DNA from: Candidatus Poribacteria bacterium
GTDB taxonomy: Bacteria > Poribacteria > WGA-4E > GCA-2687025
Direction of reading: 5' to 3'
Assembly (NCBI GenBank): GCA_026004875.1
Contig: BPJZ01000013.1
Coordinates: 32,681 to 96,680, forward strand
Length of the DNA stretch: 64,000 nucleotides
The translations under genes and the position numbers were made by a program. Positions 35,139-43,903 of the stretch are shown here, piece after piece (positions within the stretch are counted from its first letter, which is position 1; every line of letters begins with the position of its first letter). Under the pieces are notes generated by a model, which saw only the letters and a list, made by a program, of their open reading frames with translations, searched no databases and was not told where the DNA came from.

Positions 35139-37292
35139 GCCACCCAGAATCAAGAAGGTGGAGCGGTACTCTCCCGGTTCCAGATGCTCGGTTTCTCGTT
35201 CTGGGCCGCCGCTCCATTCCAGGAGGACCGGTTCTGGGGTTCGGATGAGGCCTGCCCCCGTCCGTCGGTCCAGCGAAAGGTCGATCGGCCGGGAGGCGCG
35301 AAGCGTTCGGTTCCCTTCGAGTCGTAGTTCGCGGAACCCCATCGCCCACAACCGCCGCCCGACGGCGCAAGCCACCTCCGCCGAAACGCTCCATCCATCT
35401 AGCTTCAACTCGCCTAGGCCGCAGAGCGCCGGGCCTAACTGGACGCTTAGGCCGCTGGGCCTAGGGCCGGCGGTAGAACGGTAGGGGCTCCAAGCGGTCG
35501 TCGTCTCGACGGCGCCGGCGGGCCATTCATCCCAGCGGGGGCGGTCGGTTCCCATCCAGAGCTCGCCGCCCTCCTGCCGAAGGCGAAGAAGTCCCTCTTC
35601 CATCTCTTCCACACGCACCCCACTCGCGAACTCCCACAGGCCGCTCCAGCGCTCGGCCAGTTCCGGATCGCGCCGCTCCCAGAGGGCAAAGAAATGCCCC
35701 ACGCGCCAGAGGAGATGGCGCCGGTACCCCTCTCCTTCCAGGAGGAGATAGCCAAAGCCGTCCAGCTCTGCCGTCCAAACGCGCCGAAGCTCAGAAGGTG
35801 CCTCCTTCCAGCCGCCGTTCTGGAGCCAAGGAAGGCCGCGCCAGGTCAGCCACCGGAGGGAAAGTCCGGGCCCCCAGAGGGCCAGATATTCGTTCAGCGG
35901 GTCCAGATCGGCGCGGAGGGCGACCAATGCTGGCGTCGGTTTCCCTGATCGGAAGAGACGGGGAATCTCACGGGGCGGCGTAGGGAGCCGATCCGGAACG
36001 TAGGCGCCGGTGTACCAGTTCCAGCTCCACCGGGGGCGGTCTGGAGAGTAAAGCGGCTCTGGCTCGCCTCGACGCATCCAACGCCGGAGCCAGAGCGGCT
36101 CTCCACTGTCCAGAAAGGCCGCGATCTTCAACAGGACGTTCTGGGCGTGCTCCCAATCGGCGCGTGAGATGACCGGCTCCTGCCGGTTGTCGGTCAGGGC
36201 AAAGGCCTCCAGGGCCAGCTCTCGCAGCCGTTCGTCTTCCAGAACGTCGTACGCCTCCATTTCAAAGAGGAAGCTCAGCCACTGGTCCACCACCAACCAA
36301 TCGCGCAGGCCGTCCGGCCGGCGGCCCGGGTCGCTCCGGATCAGGAGCCTCCGGAGCGCCTCGGTGTGAGATGCGTAGGGGTTTGTCCCCCGGAACCGCT
36401 CCCAGAACCGGCCTAAGCGATGAAGGAACAACCCCGCGGTGACCGTCGCGCGGTCTATCCCCTCTAGCGAGGGGAACGCCTCTGCGACCGCCTCTCCGAC
36501 ACGGTGCAAAAACTCAGCGATCTGCTCTCGGAAGGGATCGGTATAGCTTGGATGGGTGACCGCCAGGTTCCAGGCGGTGATCAAGTGCCAGAGCGCTAGC
36601 AGGGAAGACTCCCCTGTGCACCACTCCTCGACCGGGCGCTCCAGCGCCGGCCGCAACACCTGAGGGAGGACCTCGCTCCAGCGCTCCTCATCGCTTTGGT
36701 ATTGGTACAATGCGTAGTCGGCAGCCAGTCCCAGCGCCAGCGTCGGATCGGCCTTTGCCTTCTCGAGGATCCGTTCCAATTCCGCCGGCGAGGGCGTCCA
36801 GCGGCAGTTCTCCGTCGAAGCGGCAAAGTTCAACCGGCGAAGGAAGAAGATCCCCTCTCGCCAGTAGGTGACTTCGGAGAAGCTCCGATGGAGCTGGATC
36901 ACCATCTCGTGGACGGCTTCGTAGTCCGAGCCGCCCAGCAACAGCACGTGTCGGCCGTTAGCCAGCGGGTTCCAGAGCGTCCGAGCCTCCGCGCCGCCAA
37001 TCCCTGGATAGGCCGCGTCGGTGAAGCAAAGGTGGCGCGCATAGAGCCTCAGAATGGCCGGGTTGTCCAGAATGCTCCCAAACAGGATCAGATGGTACCG
37101 CTGCCAGTCGGTCTCTTCCAGTTGTTCGGGCCGACGCTGTTCCGGCTCGACGCGGGTGTACTCGCGAACCCGGACGCAAAAGCGATGGGCCAGCTCCTCC
37201 CAACGGGGCTTCCCCGGCGCGACGACTAAGCAGAGCGGTTGTCGCTCGTCGGTCAGCGGAACGCCGGACCAGGGGGAGGCTTGGGGCGTCAT
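35100..37292 (-). CDS. Large protein of unknown function, translationally coupled to tsaB
   Basis: 730 residues, no signal peptide. Residues 15-150 form an alpha/beta domain (LCLVVAPGKPRWEELAHRF, RYHLILFGSILDNPAILRL, HVLLLGGSDYEAVHEMVIQL) reminiscent of the helper domain that precedes some glycoside-hydrolase or S-layer peptidase domains. About 170-420 is helical, maybe an alpha/alpha toroid. The C-terminal 300 residues are strand-rich with many Trp, ending SEESGGQEEKEE. I cannot assign a family. ATG 37292 overlaps the tsaB stop (ATGA), making it the last gene of the purine/t6A operon. A polysaccharide-lyase-like architecture is the nearest guess. Confidence 0.6.
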   Translation of the reverse strand: MTPQASPWSGVPLTDERQPLCLVVAPGKPRWEELAHRFCVRVREYTRVEPEQRRPEQLEETDWQRYHLILFGSILDNPAILRLYARHLCFTDAAYPGIGGAEARTLWNPLANGRHVLLLGGSDYEAVHEMVIQLHRSFSEVTYWREGIFFLRRLNFAASTENCRWTPSPAELERILEKAKADPTLALGLAADYALYQYQSDEERWSEVLPQVLRPALERPVEEWCTGESSLLALWHLITAWNLAVTHPSYTDPFREQIAEFLHRVGEAVAEAFPSLEGIDRATVTAGLFLHRLGRFWERFRGTNPYASHTEALRRLLIRSDPGRRPDGLRDWLVVDQWLSFLFEMEAYDVLEDERLRELALEAFALTDNRQEPVISRADWEHAQNVLLKIAAFLDSGEPLWLRRWMRRGEPEPLYSPDRPRWSWNWYTGAYVPDRLPTPPREIPRLFRSGKPTPALVALRADLDPLNEYLALWGPGLSLRWLTWRGLPWLQNGGWKEAPSELRRVWTAELDGFGYLLLEGEGYRRHLLWRVGHFFALWERRDPELAERWSGLWEFASGVRVEEMEEGLLRLRQEGGELWMGTDRPRWDEWPAGAVETTTAWSPYRSTAGPRPSGLSVQLGPALCGLGELKLDGWSVSAEVACAVGRRLWAMGFRELRLEGNRTLRASRPIDLSLDRRTGAGLIRTPEPVLLEWSGGPERETEHLEPGEYRSTFLILGGSEESGGQEEKEE

Positions 37293-38020
37293 CAGGAGCT
37301 CCTCTCAGCGAGCTGCTCCCGCACCATTCGCCGCTCCGGGGCCGATCGGCGAAGGTACAGCGGCGCCAGCTCAAAGGCCGACTCTTTAGAGACGGGCCGT
37401 TGGCGTTGGCGTCGCAAGGCCAGAATGCCTACGGCGCTAGGATGACACCAGGCCGCCGCAGCGTCGGCAAACTGGACCCCGCCGCCCAGCCGAGCGACGA
37501 TCTCCTTTTGGTAGTGCTCGATCCCTTCTCCAACAATAAGAGCCTCCGGAGCGACGCCCTGTAAGGCCTCGCTCAGCGGGAGACAGACCGGCTCCCGCGC
37601 CGGGCGAAGGTGACCAAGCTCGGTCTCCTCCGGGGCCGGCTCATAATAGCCCGCGTAGACCTCCTCTTCGCGTGCGCCCAGAAGGATCAGAACCGGTCGG
37701 GCGCTCTGCCGCAGGCCAAAGGCGATGGCGTCCAAGGTGGAGACCCCTTGAACGGGCACCTTCCAGCCATAGGCCATCGCTTTGGCTGCGGTCACGCCGA
37801 TCCGCAAGCTGGTAAAGGCTCCCGGTCCGTGGGCAACGGCGACCAGATCAGGGCGCCAGTCCCTCCTTCCCAGGCGATGGAGGAGGTCTTCCAGTGTTGG
37901 AAGGAGCCGCTCCGAGTGGGTGCGGTGCATCTCAAGGAGCACTTCCGCCAAAAGCGATTCGCCTTCCAGGAGGGCCAGGCCGCCCAGATGGGTGCCGGTG
38001 TACAGCGCTAAGACCTTCAT
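37292..38020 (-). CDS. tsaB: tRNA t6A biosynthesis protein TsaB
   Basis: 242 residues of the ASKHA fold. LALYTGTHLGGLALLEG opens the fold, DLVAVAHGPGAFTSLRIGV is the diagnostic TsaB motif, and VLILLGAREEEVYAGYY follows. TsaB is the inactive TsaD paralogue that holds TsaD and TsaE in the complex making threonylcarbamoyl-A37 on tRNA. The track ORF starts 46 codons too early. ATG 38020 overlaps the tsaE stop by four bases. tsaD and tsaC are not in the window. It is coupled downstream to the 730-residue gene. Confidence 0.92.
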   Translation of the reverse strand: MKVLALYTGTHLGGLALLEGESLLAEVLLEMHRTHSERLLPTLEDLLHRLGRRDWRPDLVAVAHGPGAFTSLRIGVTAAKAMAYGWKVPVQGVSTLDAIAFGLRQSARPVLILLGAREEEVYAGYYEPAPEETELGHLRPAREPVCLPLSEALQGVAPEALIVGEGIEHYQKEIVARLGGGVQFADAAAAWCHPSAVGILALRRQRQRPVSKESAFELAPLYLRRSAPERRMVREQLAERSS

Positions 38021-38508
38021 GGCGTCCTGCTCCCAAGGTCCAGATCGGCGAAGCGGGAATCGCCAAACAAGGCGATCCGCCGAGTGGACTCGCCCTCGAT
38101 TTCGATCCGGAGCCACACGGCCCGTTGGGGGATGACCGTCGGGGCGCGGTCGGCCCACTCAACGACGGCGACGCCTCCGGCCTCGAAGACCTCTTCCGGC
38201 GCCAGGTCGGCCGCCTCCTCCGGTCCGCTGAGCCGATAGAAGTCGAGATGATACAACGGCAGCCGTCCTCCGTCGTACCGTTGCAGGAGGACAAAGGTGG
38301 GGCTGGTCACTCGGTCCTTGGAGCCCAGTCCCCGCGCGATGCCCCGGACCAAGCAGGTCTTGCCCGCCCCGAGGTCGCCGACCAGTGCGAGCACGTCGCC
38401 GGCGCGGAGCTGTTCAGCGATCTGCTCTCCCAGTCGTTCGGTCTCTTCGGGGCTTTGAGTCTTCCAAACGACAACGGCCTGGGCCGTCGTCTGGGCGCCG
38501 TTGCTCAT
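38017..38508 (-). CDS. tsaE: tRNA t6A biosynthesis ATPase TsaE
   Basis: 163 residues. The P-loop [19 protein letters not shown] and [25 protein letters not shown] are the two hallmark segments, and [12 protein letters not shown] completes the family pattern. TsaE hydrolyses ATP to reset the TsaBD complex. It overlaps purE by four bases upstream and tsaB by four downstream, so translation is coupled along the run. The C-terminal tail, after [10 protein letters not shown], is variable. Confidence 0.95.
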   Translation of the reverse strand: MSNGAQTTAQAVVVWKTQSPEETERLGEQIAEQLRAGDVLALVGDLGAGKTCLVRGIARGLGSKDRVTSPTFVLLQRYDGGRLPLYHLDFYRLSGPEEAADLAPEEVFEAGGVAVVEWADRAPTVIPQRAVWLRIEIEGESTRRIALFGDSRFADLDLGSRTP

Positions 38509-39026
38509 GGGTAGTTCCGCCAGCCCTTCTCTTGGAGTTGAGCGTCCTTCTGCTGGACCGACTCAGCCATCCGTCTTCGATACGCCTTGAGGGCTTCAGC
38601 GAGCTGGGGGTCGGAGAGCGCTAACAGCGCCACAGCAAACAGGGCGGCGTTTTGCGCTCCGTGGGTACCGATCGAAAAGGTGGCCACGGGAATGCCCGGC
38701 GGCATCTGGACCGTCGAATAGAGGGCGTCTACGCCGTTCAGGGGACCTCCCTCGATGGGGACGCCCAGGACCGGCAGTGTCGTGTGGGCCGCTGCAACCC
38801 CGGCCAGGTGCGCCGCCCGACCCGCGCCGCAGATCAGCACCCGAAGGCCTCGCTCCTCTGCCGATTCAACGTAGCGGCGCACCAGCTCCGGCGTCCGGTG
38901 GGCGGACATCACCCGAATCTCATAAGGGACTCCGAACTCCTCCAGGACGGCCGCTGCGCGGCTCATCGTAGGAAGGTCCGAATCGCTGCCCATCAAGATG
39001 CCAACCCGTGCCAAGGTGCTGCTCAT
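38505..39026 (-). CDS. purE: N5-carboxyaminoimidazole ribonucleotide mutase PurE
   Basis: 173 residues of a class I PurE. VGILMGSDSDLPTM is the phosphate-binding start, VMSAHRTPE holds the catalytic histidine, and ICGAGRAAHLAGVAA and GVPIEGGPLNGVDALYS complete the site. It rearranges N5-CAIR to CAIR and normally needs PurK, which is not seen here. It starts 39 bases after purD and overlaps tsaE. Fits the purine operon. Confidence 0.96.
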   Translation of the reverse strand: MSSTLARVGILMGSDSDLPTMSRAAAVLEEFGVPYEIRVMSAHRTPELVRRYVESAEERGLRVLICGAGRAAHLAGVAAAHTTLPVLGVPIEGGPLNGVDALYSTVQMPPGIPVATFSIGTHGAQNAALFAVALLALSDPQLAEALKAYRRRMAESVQQKDAQLQEKGWRNYP

Positions 39027-39064
39027 GAAGCCCCTTTCGTTTTAGTGGGTTTAAGAAGGGAGGG

Positions 39065-40342
39065 TCAACTGCGTTGCAAGGCGCGGTAGGCAATGTCGCG
39101 CCGGTAGTAGGCGTCCTGGAAGGTGATCTTGGAACAGGCCCTGTAGGCTCGTTCCGCCGCCTCGCGGACGGTGGGCCCTAGGGCGGTGACGCCTAGAACT
39201 CGTCCTCCAGCAGTGACGATCTGGCCATCCTCTCGTTTGGTTCCGGCGTGGAAGAGAACCACGCCCTCGATCGCTTCGGCCTCTTCTAGGCCGCGAATGG
39301 GAAAGCCGGTCCGATACTTGCCCGGGTAGCCGCCTGAAGCCATCACAACACAGACCGCCGCCTCTGGACGCCACCGAAACAGGCTCTCTTCTAGTCGTCC
39401 CTCCAGGGCGGCCTGAAGGATCGGCACCAGATCGGAGTCCAGACGGGGAAGGATCGCCTGCGCCTCCGGGTCGCCGAGTCGACAGTTGAACTCCAGCACC
39501 TGGGGGCCTTCGGCGGTGATCATCAGCCCCACATAGAGGACGCCGGTGTAGGGGCGGCCCTCTTGGGCCATTCCCCGCAGGGCCGGCGTGACGATCCGTT
39601 CCATCACGAACCGGTGCACAACCTCGTCCACCACCGGCGCAGGCGAGTAGGCGCCCATGCCTCCGGTGTTTGGGCCACGGTCTCCTTCGTAGATCGGCTT
39701 GTGGTCTTGGGAGCTAGCCAGCGGAACCGCCCGTTCTCCGTCACAAAAGACCGTGAACGACGCCTCCTCTCCCTGAAGGAAGTCCTCGACGACGACCCGG
39801 TCGCCTGCGTCGCCGAACTCCCGCGCGACCATGATCCGCTCGATCGCCTCCTCGGCCTCCTGGAGCGTCTTGCAGACGATCGCCCCCTTTCCGGCGGCCA
39901 ACCCGCTGGCTTTGACGACGATCGGCGCCCCCTGCCGGCGAACGTACTCCCGGGCCGGCTCCGGGCGGTCGAAGACTTGAAACCGAGCGGTGGGGATCCG
40001 ATGCCGGGCCATAAACTCCTTGGCGAACTGCTTAGACCCCTCTAGCTGGGCGGCCTGAGCGTGAGGGCCAAAGATCGCCCGTCCGCGCTTCTGGAAAGCG
40101 TCCACGATCCCGGCGACCAACGGCGCCTCCGGGCCGACGACGGTTAAGTCTATGCCTTCGGCCTCGACCCAGTTCAGCAGCTCGGAGAAGTCTCCTTCCA
40201 GGGGAAGGCTGCGGCACTCGGCCAGCTGGGCGATCCCTGCGTTACCGGGAACGGCGTAGAGCTTGCTAACCGCGGGGCTTTGAGCCAGCTTCCAGGCGAT
40301 GGCGTGTTCCCGTCCTCCGCCGCCGATCACAAGACACTTCAT
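39065..40342 (-). CDS. purD: Phosphoribosylamine-glycine ligase PurD
   Basis: 425 residues. The N-terminal CLVIGGGGREHAIAWKLAQ binds the substrate, VVGPEAPLVAGIVD and GSKQFAKEFMARHRIPTA lead into the ATP-grasp domain, with SSQDHKPIYEGDRGPNTGGMGAYSP as the conserved loop. It ligates glycine to phosphoribosylamine to make GAR. Length and motifs are complete. It lies between the GNAT gene (11-base gap) and purE. Confidence 0.97.
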   Translation of the reverse strand: MKCLVIGGGGREHAIAWKLAQSPAVSKLYAVPGNAGIAQLAECRSLPLEGDFSELLNWVEAEGIDLTVVGPEAPLVAGIVDAFQKRGRAIFGPHAQAAQLEGSKQFAKEFMARHRIPTARFQVFDRPEPAREYVRRQGAPIVVKASGLAAGKGAIVCKTLQEAEEAIERIMVAREFGDAGDRVVVEDFLQGEEASFTVFCDGERAVPLASSQDHKPIYEGDRGPNTGGMGAYSPAPVVDEVVHRFVMERIVTPALRGMAQEGRPYTGVLYVGLMITAEGPQVLEFNCRLGDPEAQAILPRLDSDLVPILQAALEGRLEESLFRWRPEAAVCVVMASGGYPGKYRTGFPIRGLEEAEAIEGVVLFHAGTKREDGQIVTAGGRVLGVTALGPTVREAAERAYRACSKITFQDAYYRRDIAYRALQRS

Positions 40343-40353
40343 CGGGCGTACCC

Positions 40354-40875
40354 TTAGCCTTCTGAGGGTTCTAGATCTTCAGGGCGCACCAGACACTTGC
40401 CCATCATCTTCCACTCTTCGAGGTAACCGTGTTTTTTGTAGAAGGCGACCGCGCGTCCGTTCTGGGCGTTGACGTTCAGGGCGATGAACAGTCCGCCCTG
40501 TTTCCGGACGAAGTCTTCAGCATGCTGGAGCAGCATCGCGGCGCATCCGGTCCCCCGATGCTCTCGCTTGACTCCCAGGTCGAAGACATATCCTTGCGGG
40601 AGCTGGGAGAAGTCGTCGTGGGCGGGCCAGAGGACAATGATGTAGCCGACCGGCTCCCCCTCCTCGGTTTCGGCGATCGTCGTGTAGACCGTGTCGTACT
40701 TGTTCATCTCTGCCAGGCTGCGTTCGGTCCAGGCGTCCATCGCCTCGATCACCTCTTGGGTGGTCATCCCGGCGATGCGGAGGATCGGGGCGTTGTGCAT
40801 GTAATTTTGTCGCCGGAGCGTGCGGATGAACTCCTCATCCGCTTCGTTGGCCGGTCGGAGCCGGTACCGGGCCAT
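40354..40875 (-). CDS. GNAT-family N-acetyltransferase (RimI-like) in the purine operon
   Basis: 173 residues. YVFDLGVKREHRGTGCAAMLLQHAEDFV holds the acetyl-CoA pyrophosphate loop (R/Q-x-x-G-x-G/A variant HRGTGCA), and ALNVNAQNGRAVAFYKKHGY matches the RimI-type C-terminal motif. The ORF track start is 11 codons early. ATG 40875 follows GGAGG. It probably acetylates a protein N-terminus or an amine. Lying between purH and purD it is presumably co-transcribed, but a link with purines is not evident. Confidence 0.85.
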   Translation of the reverse strand: MARYRLRPANEADEEFIRTLRRQNYMHNAPILRIAGMTTQEVIEAMDAWTERSLAEMNKYDTVYTTIAETEEGEPVGYIIVLWPAHDDFSQLPQGYVFDLGVKREHRGTGCAAMLLQHAEDFVRKQGGLFIALNVNAQNGRAVAFYKKHGYLEEWKMMGKCLVRPEDLEPSEG

Positions 40876-40898
40876 GCCGAAAACCTCCTTGTGCCGTT

Positions 40899-42467
40899 TT
40901 AGTGCCAAAAGTGCCGAACGCCGGTGAAGATCATCGCCGCCTCGCCTGCATCAGCAAGACGGATGGAGTCCTCGTCTCGGATAGAGCCGCCGGGCTGAAC
41001 AAAGGTTCGAATCCCGTAGGCCAGCCCTAAAGCGACCGCATCCCCAAAGGGGAACATCGCATCGGAGGCTAAGACGGCTCCGCCCGCCTGGACCCCAGCC
41101 TGCTGGAGCGCAAGGCGGGCCGACTCGATGCGGTTGGGTTGACCGGCTCCCATTCCCAGCAGGGCTTGGTCCTTGACGACGACGATCGCGTTGGACTTAA
41201 CGTGCTTGACCGCCTTCCAGGCAAAGAGGATGTCCGGCCACTCCTCCGGATCGGGCTGCCGCCGAGTGACCACTCTCCACCCCTCGGGCCGCTCCTCAAG
41301 CGTGTCCGGAGACTGGACCAGAACCGCCCCGGCCACCGATCGAAGGCGCCACCCCTTTTCTTCCGGCGGGGGGAGCCGAAGGATGCGCAGGTTGGGGCTG
41401 CGCCGGAGCCGCTCTAACGCGGTCTCGCTGAAATCCGGAGCCATGACGATTTCAACAAAGAGCCGCTGGCCGCTGGTCGGGTGCTTGGCCGTGCGGATAG
41501 CCCGTGCCGTCGCCTCGTCCACCTCGCAGTTGAAGGCGATGATCCCTCCAAAGGCGCTGATCGGATCGCACTGGAAGGCGCGGCGAAACGCCTCGGCAGG
41601 GTCCTCTCGACTGGCCAGCCCGCAGGGATTGGCGTGCTTGATGATCGCACAGGTCGGCTCGGAAAACTCCCAAACGGTGGACCAGGCGGCATCGGCGTCC
41701 AGGATGTTGTTGTAGGAGAGCTCTCTGCCGTGAAGCTGCTCCATTTGGGTCCAGGGGCCCTCCTCTCCGACGATCCGGTAGAAGGCCGCCTGTTGATGCG
41801 GGTTCTCTCCATACCGCAGCGCCTGGAGGCGATGGAGCGAAAGTGTCAGCCGCTTAGGCGGGCCTTCCGGCTCCTCGGAGAGCTGGCGGGAGAAGTAATC
41901 GGCAATCGCCGCGTCGTACTCGGCGGTGTGGACAAAGGCCGCGTAGGCCAGGCGACGACGGGTCTCCTCGGAGAGCTGCCCAGTTGTGCGAAGCTCCTCC
42001 AACACCGGTTCGTACTGATCAGGATCGGTGACGACGCCGACGAACGCGTGGTTCTTTGCTGCCGCTCGGATGAGTGTCGGGCCGCCGATGTCGATGTGTT
42101 CGATCGCCTCCTCCCAAGAGACGCCGGGCCGCTGAACCGTCTCTCGAAACGGGTACAGGTTCACGACAACCAGGTCAATCGGCCGAATCCCGTGGGCCTG
42201 AGCCTGCGCCATGTCTTCAGGCCGGTCGCGTCGGGCGAGAATTCCTCCGTGAATCTTCGGGTGGAGGGTCTTGACCCGGCCTTCCATCATCTCTGGGAAT
42301 CCGGTGTACTCGGAGACCTCGACAACGGGGACCCCTGCTTCTTGGAGTGTCCGCGCCGTTCCACCGGTGGAGAGGATCTCTACGCCCAAAGCGACCAGCC
42401 CCTGGGCGAACTCGACCACCCCTCGTTTGTCCGAGACGCTGATCAGCGCTCGTTGTACTTGCCCCAT
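40899..42467 (-). CDS. purH: Bifunctional AICAR transformylase / IMP cyclohydrolase PurH
   Basis: 522 residues. The N-terminal IMP cyclohydrolase domain starts ALISVSDKRGVVEFAQGL and includes ILSTGGTARTLQEAGVPV. The C-terminal transformylase domain has RYGENPHQQAAFYR, IKHANPCGLASREDP, FQCDPISAFGGIIAFN and KSNAIVVVKDQALLGMGAGQPNRI. It does the last two steps to IMP. The gene overlaps the purM 3' end by about 25 bases. Complete and normal length. Confidence 0.97.
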   Translation of the reverse strand: MGQVQRALISVSDKRGVVEFAQGLVALGVEILSTGGTARTLQEAGVPVVEVSEYTGFPEMMEGRVKTLHPKIHGGILARRDRPEDMAQAQAHGIRPIDLVVVNLYPFRETVQRPGVSWEEAIEHIDIGGPTLIRAAAKNHAFVGVVTDPDQYEPVLEELRTTGQLSEETRRRLAYAAFVHTAEYDAAIADYFSRQLSEEPEGPPKRLTLSLHRLQALRYGENPHQQAAFYRIVGEEGPWTQMEQLHGRELSYNNILDADAAWSTVWEFSEPTCAIIKHANPCGLASREDPAEAFRRAFQCDPISAFGGIIAFNCEVDEATARAIRTAKHPTSGQRLFVEIVMAPDFSETALERLRRSPNLRILRLPPPEEKGWRLRSVAGAVLVQSPDTLEERPEGWRVVTRRQPDPEEWPDILFAWKAVKHVKSNAIVVVKDQALLGMGAGQPNRIESARLALQQAGVQAGGAVLASDAMFPFGDAVALGLAYGIRTFVQPGGSIRDEDSIRLADAGEAAMIFTGVRHFWH

Positions 42468-43543
42468 TGGTTGCGATCCTCCCCCTTGGATGAGCGAATT
42501 TCTACGGCCCGCGGCCCGGAGACCACCTCGCCAATGAGGATCGGCGCTTCGCCCCGCTCGTGGAGGAGAGCCACGGCGGCCTCCAGATCGGAACGGGCTA
42601 GGACGATCACCATTCCGATCCCCATATTGAAGACACGGAACATCTCCGATTCTGGAACCTCACCCGCCCTTTGGAGATAGCCGAAGATCGGCGGCGGCGT
42701 CCAGGTAGATCGATCCACCACGGCGCGGCATCCTTCCGGGAGGATACGGGCCAGGTTCTCCGGCAGTCCTCCACCGGTGATGTGGGCCATTCCTCGCACC
42801 GGCACGGTCTCCATCAGCTCAAGGCACGGTGCAACATAGCTGCGGTGGGGTTTGAGGAGCTCCTCGCCGACGGAGATTCCCAGGCCGGGGATCTCGTCCC
42901 GAACGGAGAGCCCTACGCGCTCAAACAGAATTTTGCGCGCCAGGGTATAGCCGTTCGTGTGAAGCCCGACGCTGGGCAGTCCGACCAGCACGTCCCCGGG
43001 CCGAATCTGAGCGCCGGTGATGAGCCGTTCTCGCTCCACGGCGCCGACGATCGTCCCGACCAGGTCGTACTCTCCTGGTGCGTAAAGGTCGGGGAGCTCG
43101 GCCGTCTCACCGCCGATCAGCGCGCAGCCCACCTCCTGGCAGCCGCGCACCAGGCCGCGCAGGATCGCCTCGACCACTTCCGGCCGGAGCCGCCCGATTC
43201 CGATATAGTCGAGAAAGAACAGCGGGCGGGCGCCCTGAACGAGGATGTCGTTAGCGCAGTGAGCGACAATGTCGTACCCGACCGTATCGTGCCGATCCAG
43301 GGCGAAGGCGATCTTCAACTTGGTGCCGACGCTGTCCACGCTGGAGACTAACACCGGTTCCCGGAACCCCTGAAGAGCGAACAGCCCTCCAAAGGTGCCC
43401 AGCTCGCTGAGCACCTCAGGAGAATAGGTGCTCTGAACCAGCCCCTTGATCCGCTGGAACGCTTGGGCCTTCGCCTCCAGGTCCACCCCCGCCTCTCGGT
43501 AGGTCAGCGGATTTCCTGTTGAGGGGCTAGGATTATCCTTCAT
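42443..43543 (-). CDS. purM: Phosphoribosylformylglycinamidine cyclo-ligase PurM
   Basis: 366 residues, an AIR synthetase of the PurM/PurL fold. SVDSVGTKLKIAFALDRHDTVG, CANDILVQGARPLFFLDYI, GCALIGGETAELPD and AHITGGGLPENLARIL are diagnostic. ATG 43543 is preferred, giving an 11-base overlap with the upstream gene; 43567 is the longer alternative. The C-terminal end (after GPRAVEIRSSKG) overlaps the purH start. It closes FGAM to AIR with ATP. Confidence 0.96.
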   Translation of the reverse strand: MKDNPSPSTGNPLTYREAGVDLEAKAQAFQRIKGLVQSTYSPEVLSELGTFGGLFALQGFREPVLVSSVDSVGTKLKIAFALDRHDTVGYDIVAHCANDILVQGARPLFFLDYIGIGRLRPEVVEAILRGLVRGCQEVGCALIGGETAELPDLYAPGEYDLVGTIVGAVERERLITGAQIRPGDVLVGLPSVGLHTNGYTLARKILFERVGLSVRDEIPGLGISVGEELLKPHRSYVAPCLELMETVPVRGMAHITGGGLPENLARILPEGCRAVVDRSTWTPPPIFGYLQRAGEVPESEMFRVFNMGIGMVIVLARSDLEAAVALLHERGEAPILIGEVVSGPRAVEIRSSKGEDRNQWGKYNER

Positions 43544-43892
43544 CGCTGTGCTCGGTTCCTTCCGCATCGTGGTGGGGCAACGGATCGGATGAGTTCTCCC
43601 AGAGCCGATCTAAAAACGCCGCTCGTCGCTCTGCAAGCCGTTGTTGGGCCTGCTGATGAGCGCGGCGGAGGTAGGCGACAAACCCAACCGCAGCGCCGGA
43701 GCCCAGAAAGACCGCCGTCCAACCGAAGCTGATTCCTAGCCAATTATAGAGCAGAATCCCCAGCAGAGCCCCTCCCAACAGTAGCCCTAGAAACGGTCGC
43801 AGGTGGGGACTCGACGTGCCGGCGCGGAGCACGTCGTTGAAGGAGCGGGGCGGACGCCGGAGGCGCTGAGAGGGACGACGGGTTCGGTTCAT
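43533..43892 (-). CDS. Small two-helix membrane protein, AtpZ/AtpI-like
   Basis: 119 residues with two membrane helices: FLGLLLGGALLGILLYNWLG and WTAVFLGSGAAVGFVAYL. Size, hairpin topology and the GW(T)A...G.G.A.G pattern resemble AtpZ/AtpI-type proteins that help Mg2+ uptake or c-ring assembly of F-type ATPases. No atp gene is nearby. It sits between purF and purM, 11 bases after purF and overlapping the purM start, so it is surely in the operon. The family call is tentative. Confidence 0.55.
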   Translation of the reverse strand: MNRTRRPSQRLRRPPRSFNDVLRAGTSSPHLRPFLGLLLGGALLGILLYNWLGISFGWTAVFLGSGAAVGFVAYLRRAHQQAQQRLAERRAAFLDRLWENSSDPLPHHDAEGTEHSDEG

Positions 43893-43903
43893 CGCTGATC
43901 GCG

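Noticed and set aside
41004-41014. GGTTCGAATCC, like a tRNA T-loop
   Set aside because: It lies inside purH, and no acceptor stem, D-loop or anticodon arm can be built around it.
41481-42680. 399-residue plus-strand ORF over purH and purM
   Set aside because: It is a shadow of two certain purine genes on the other strand.
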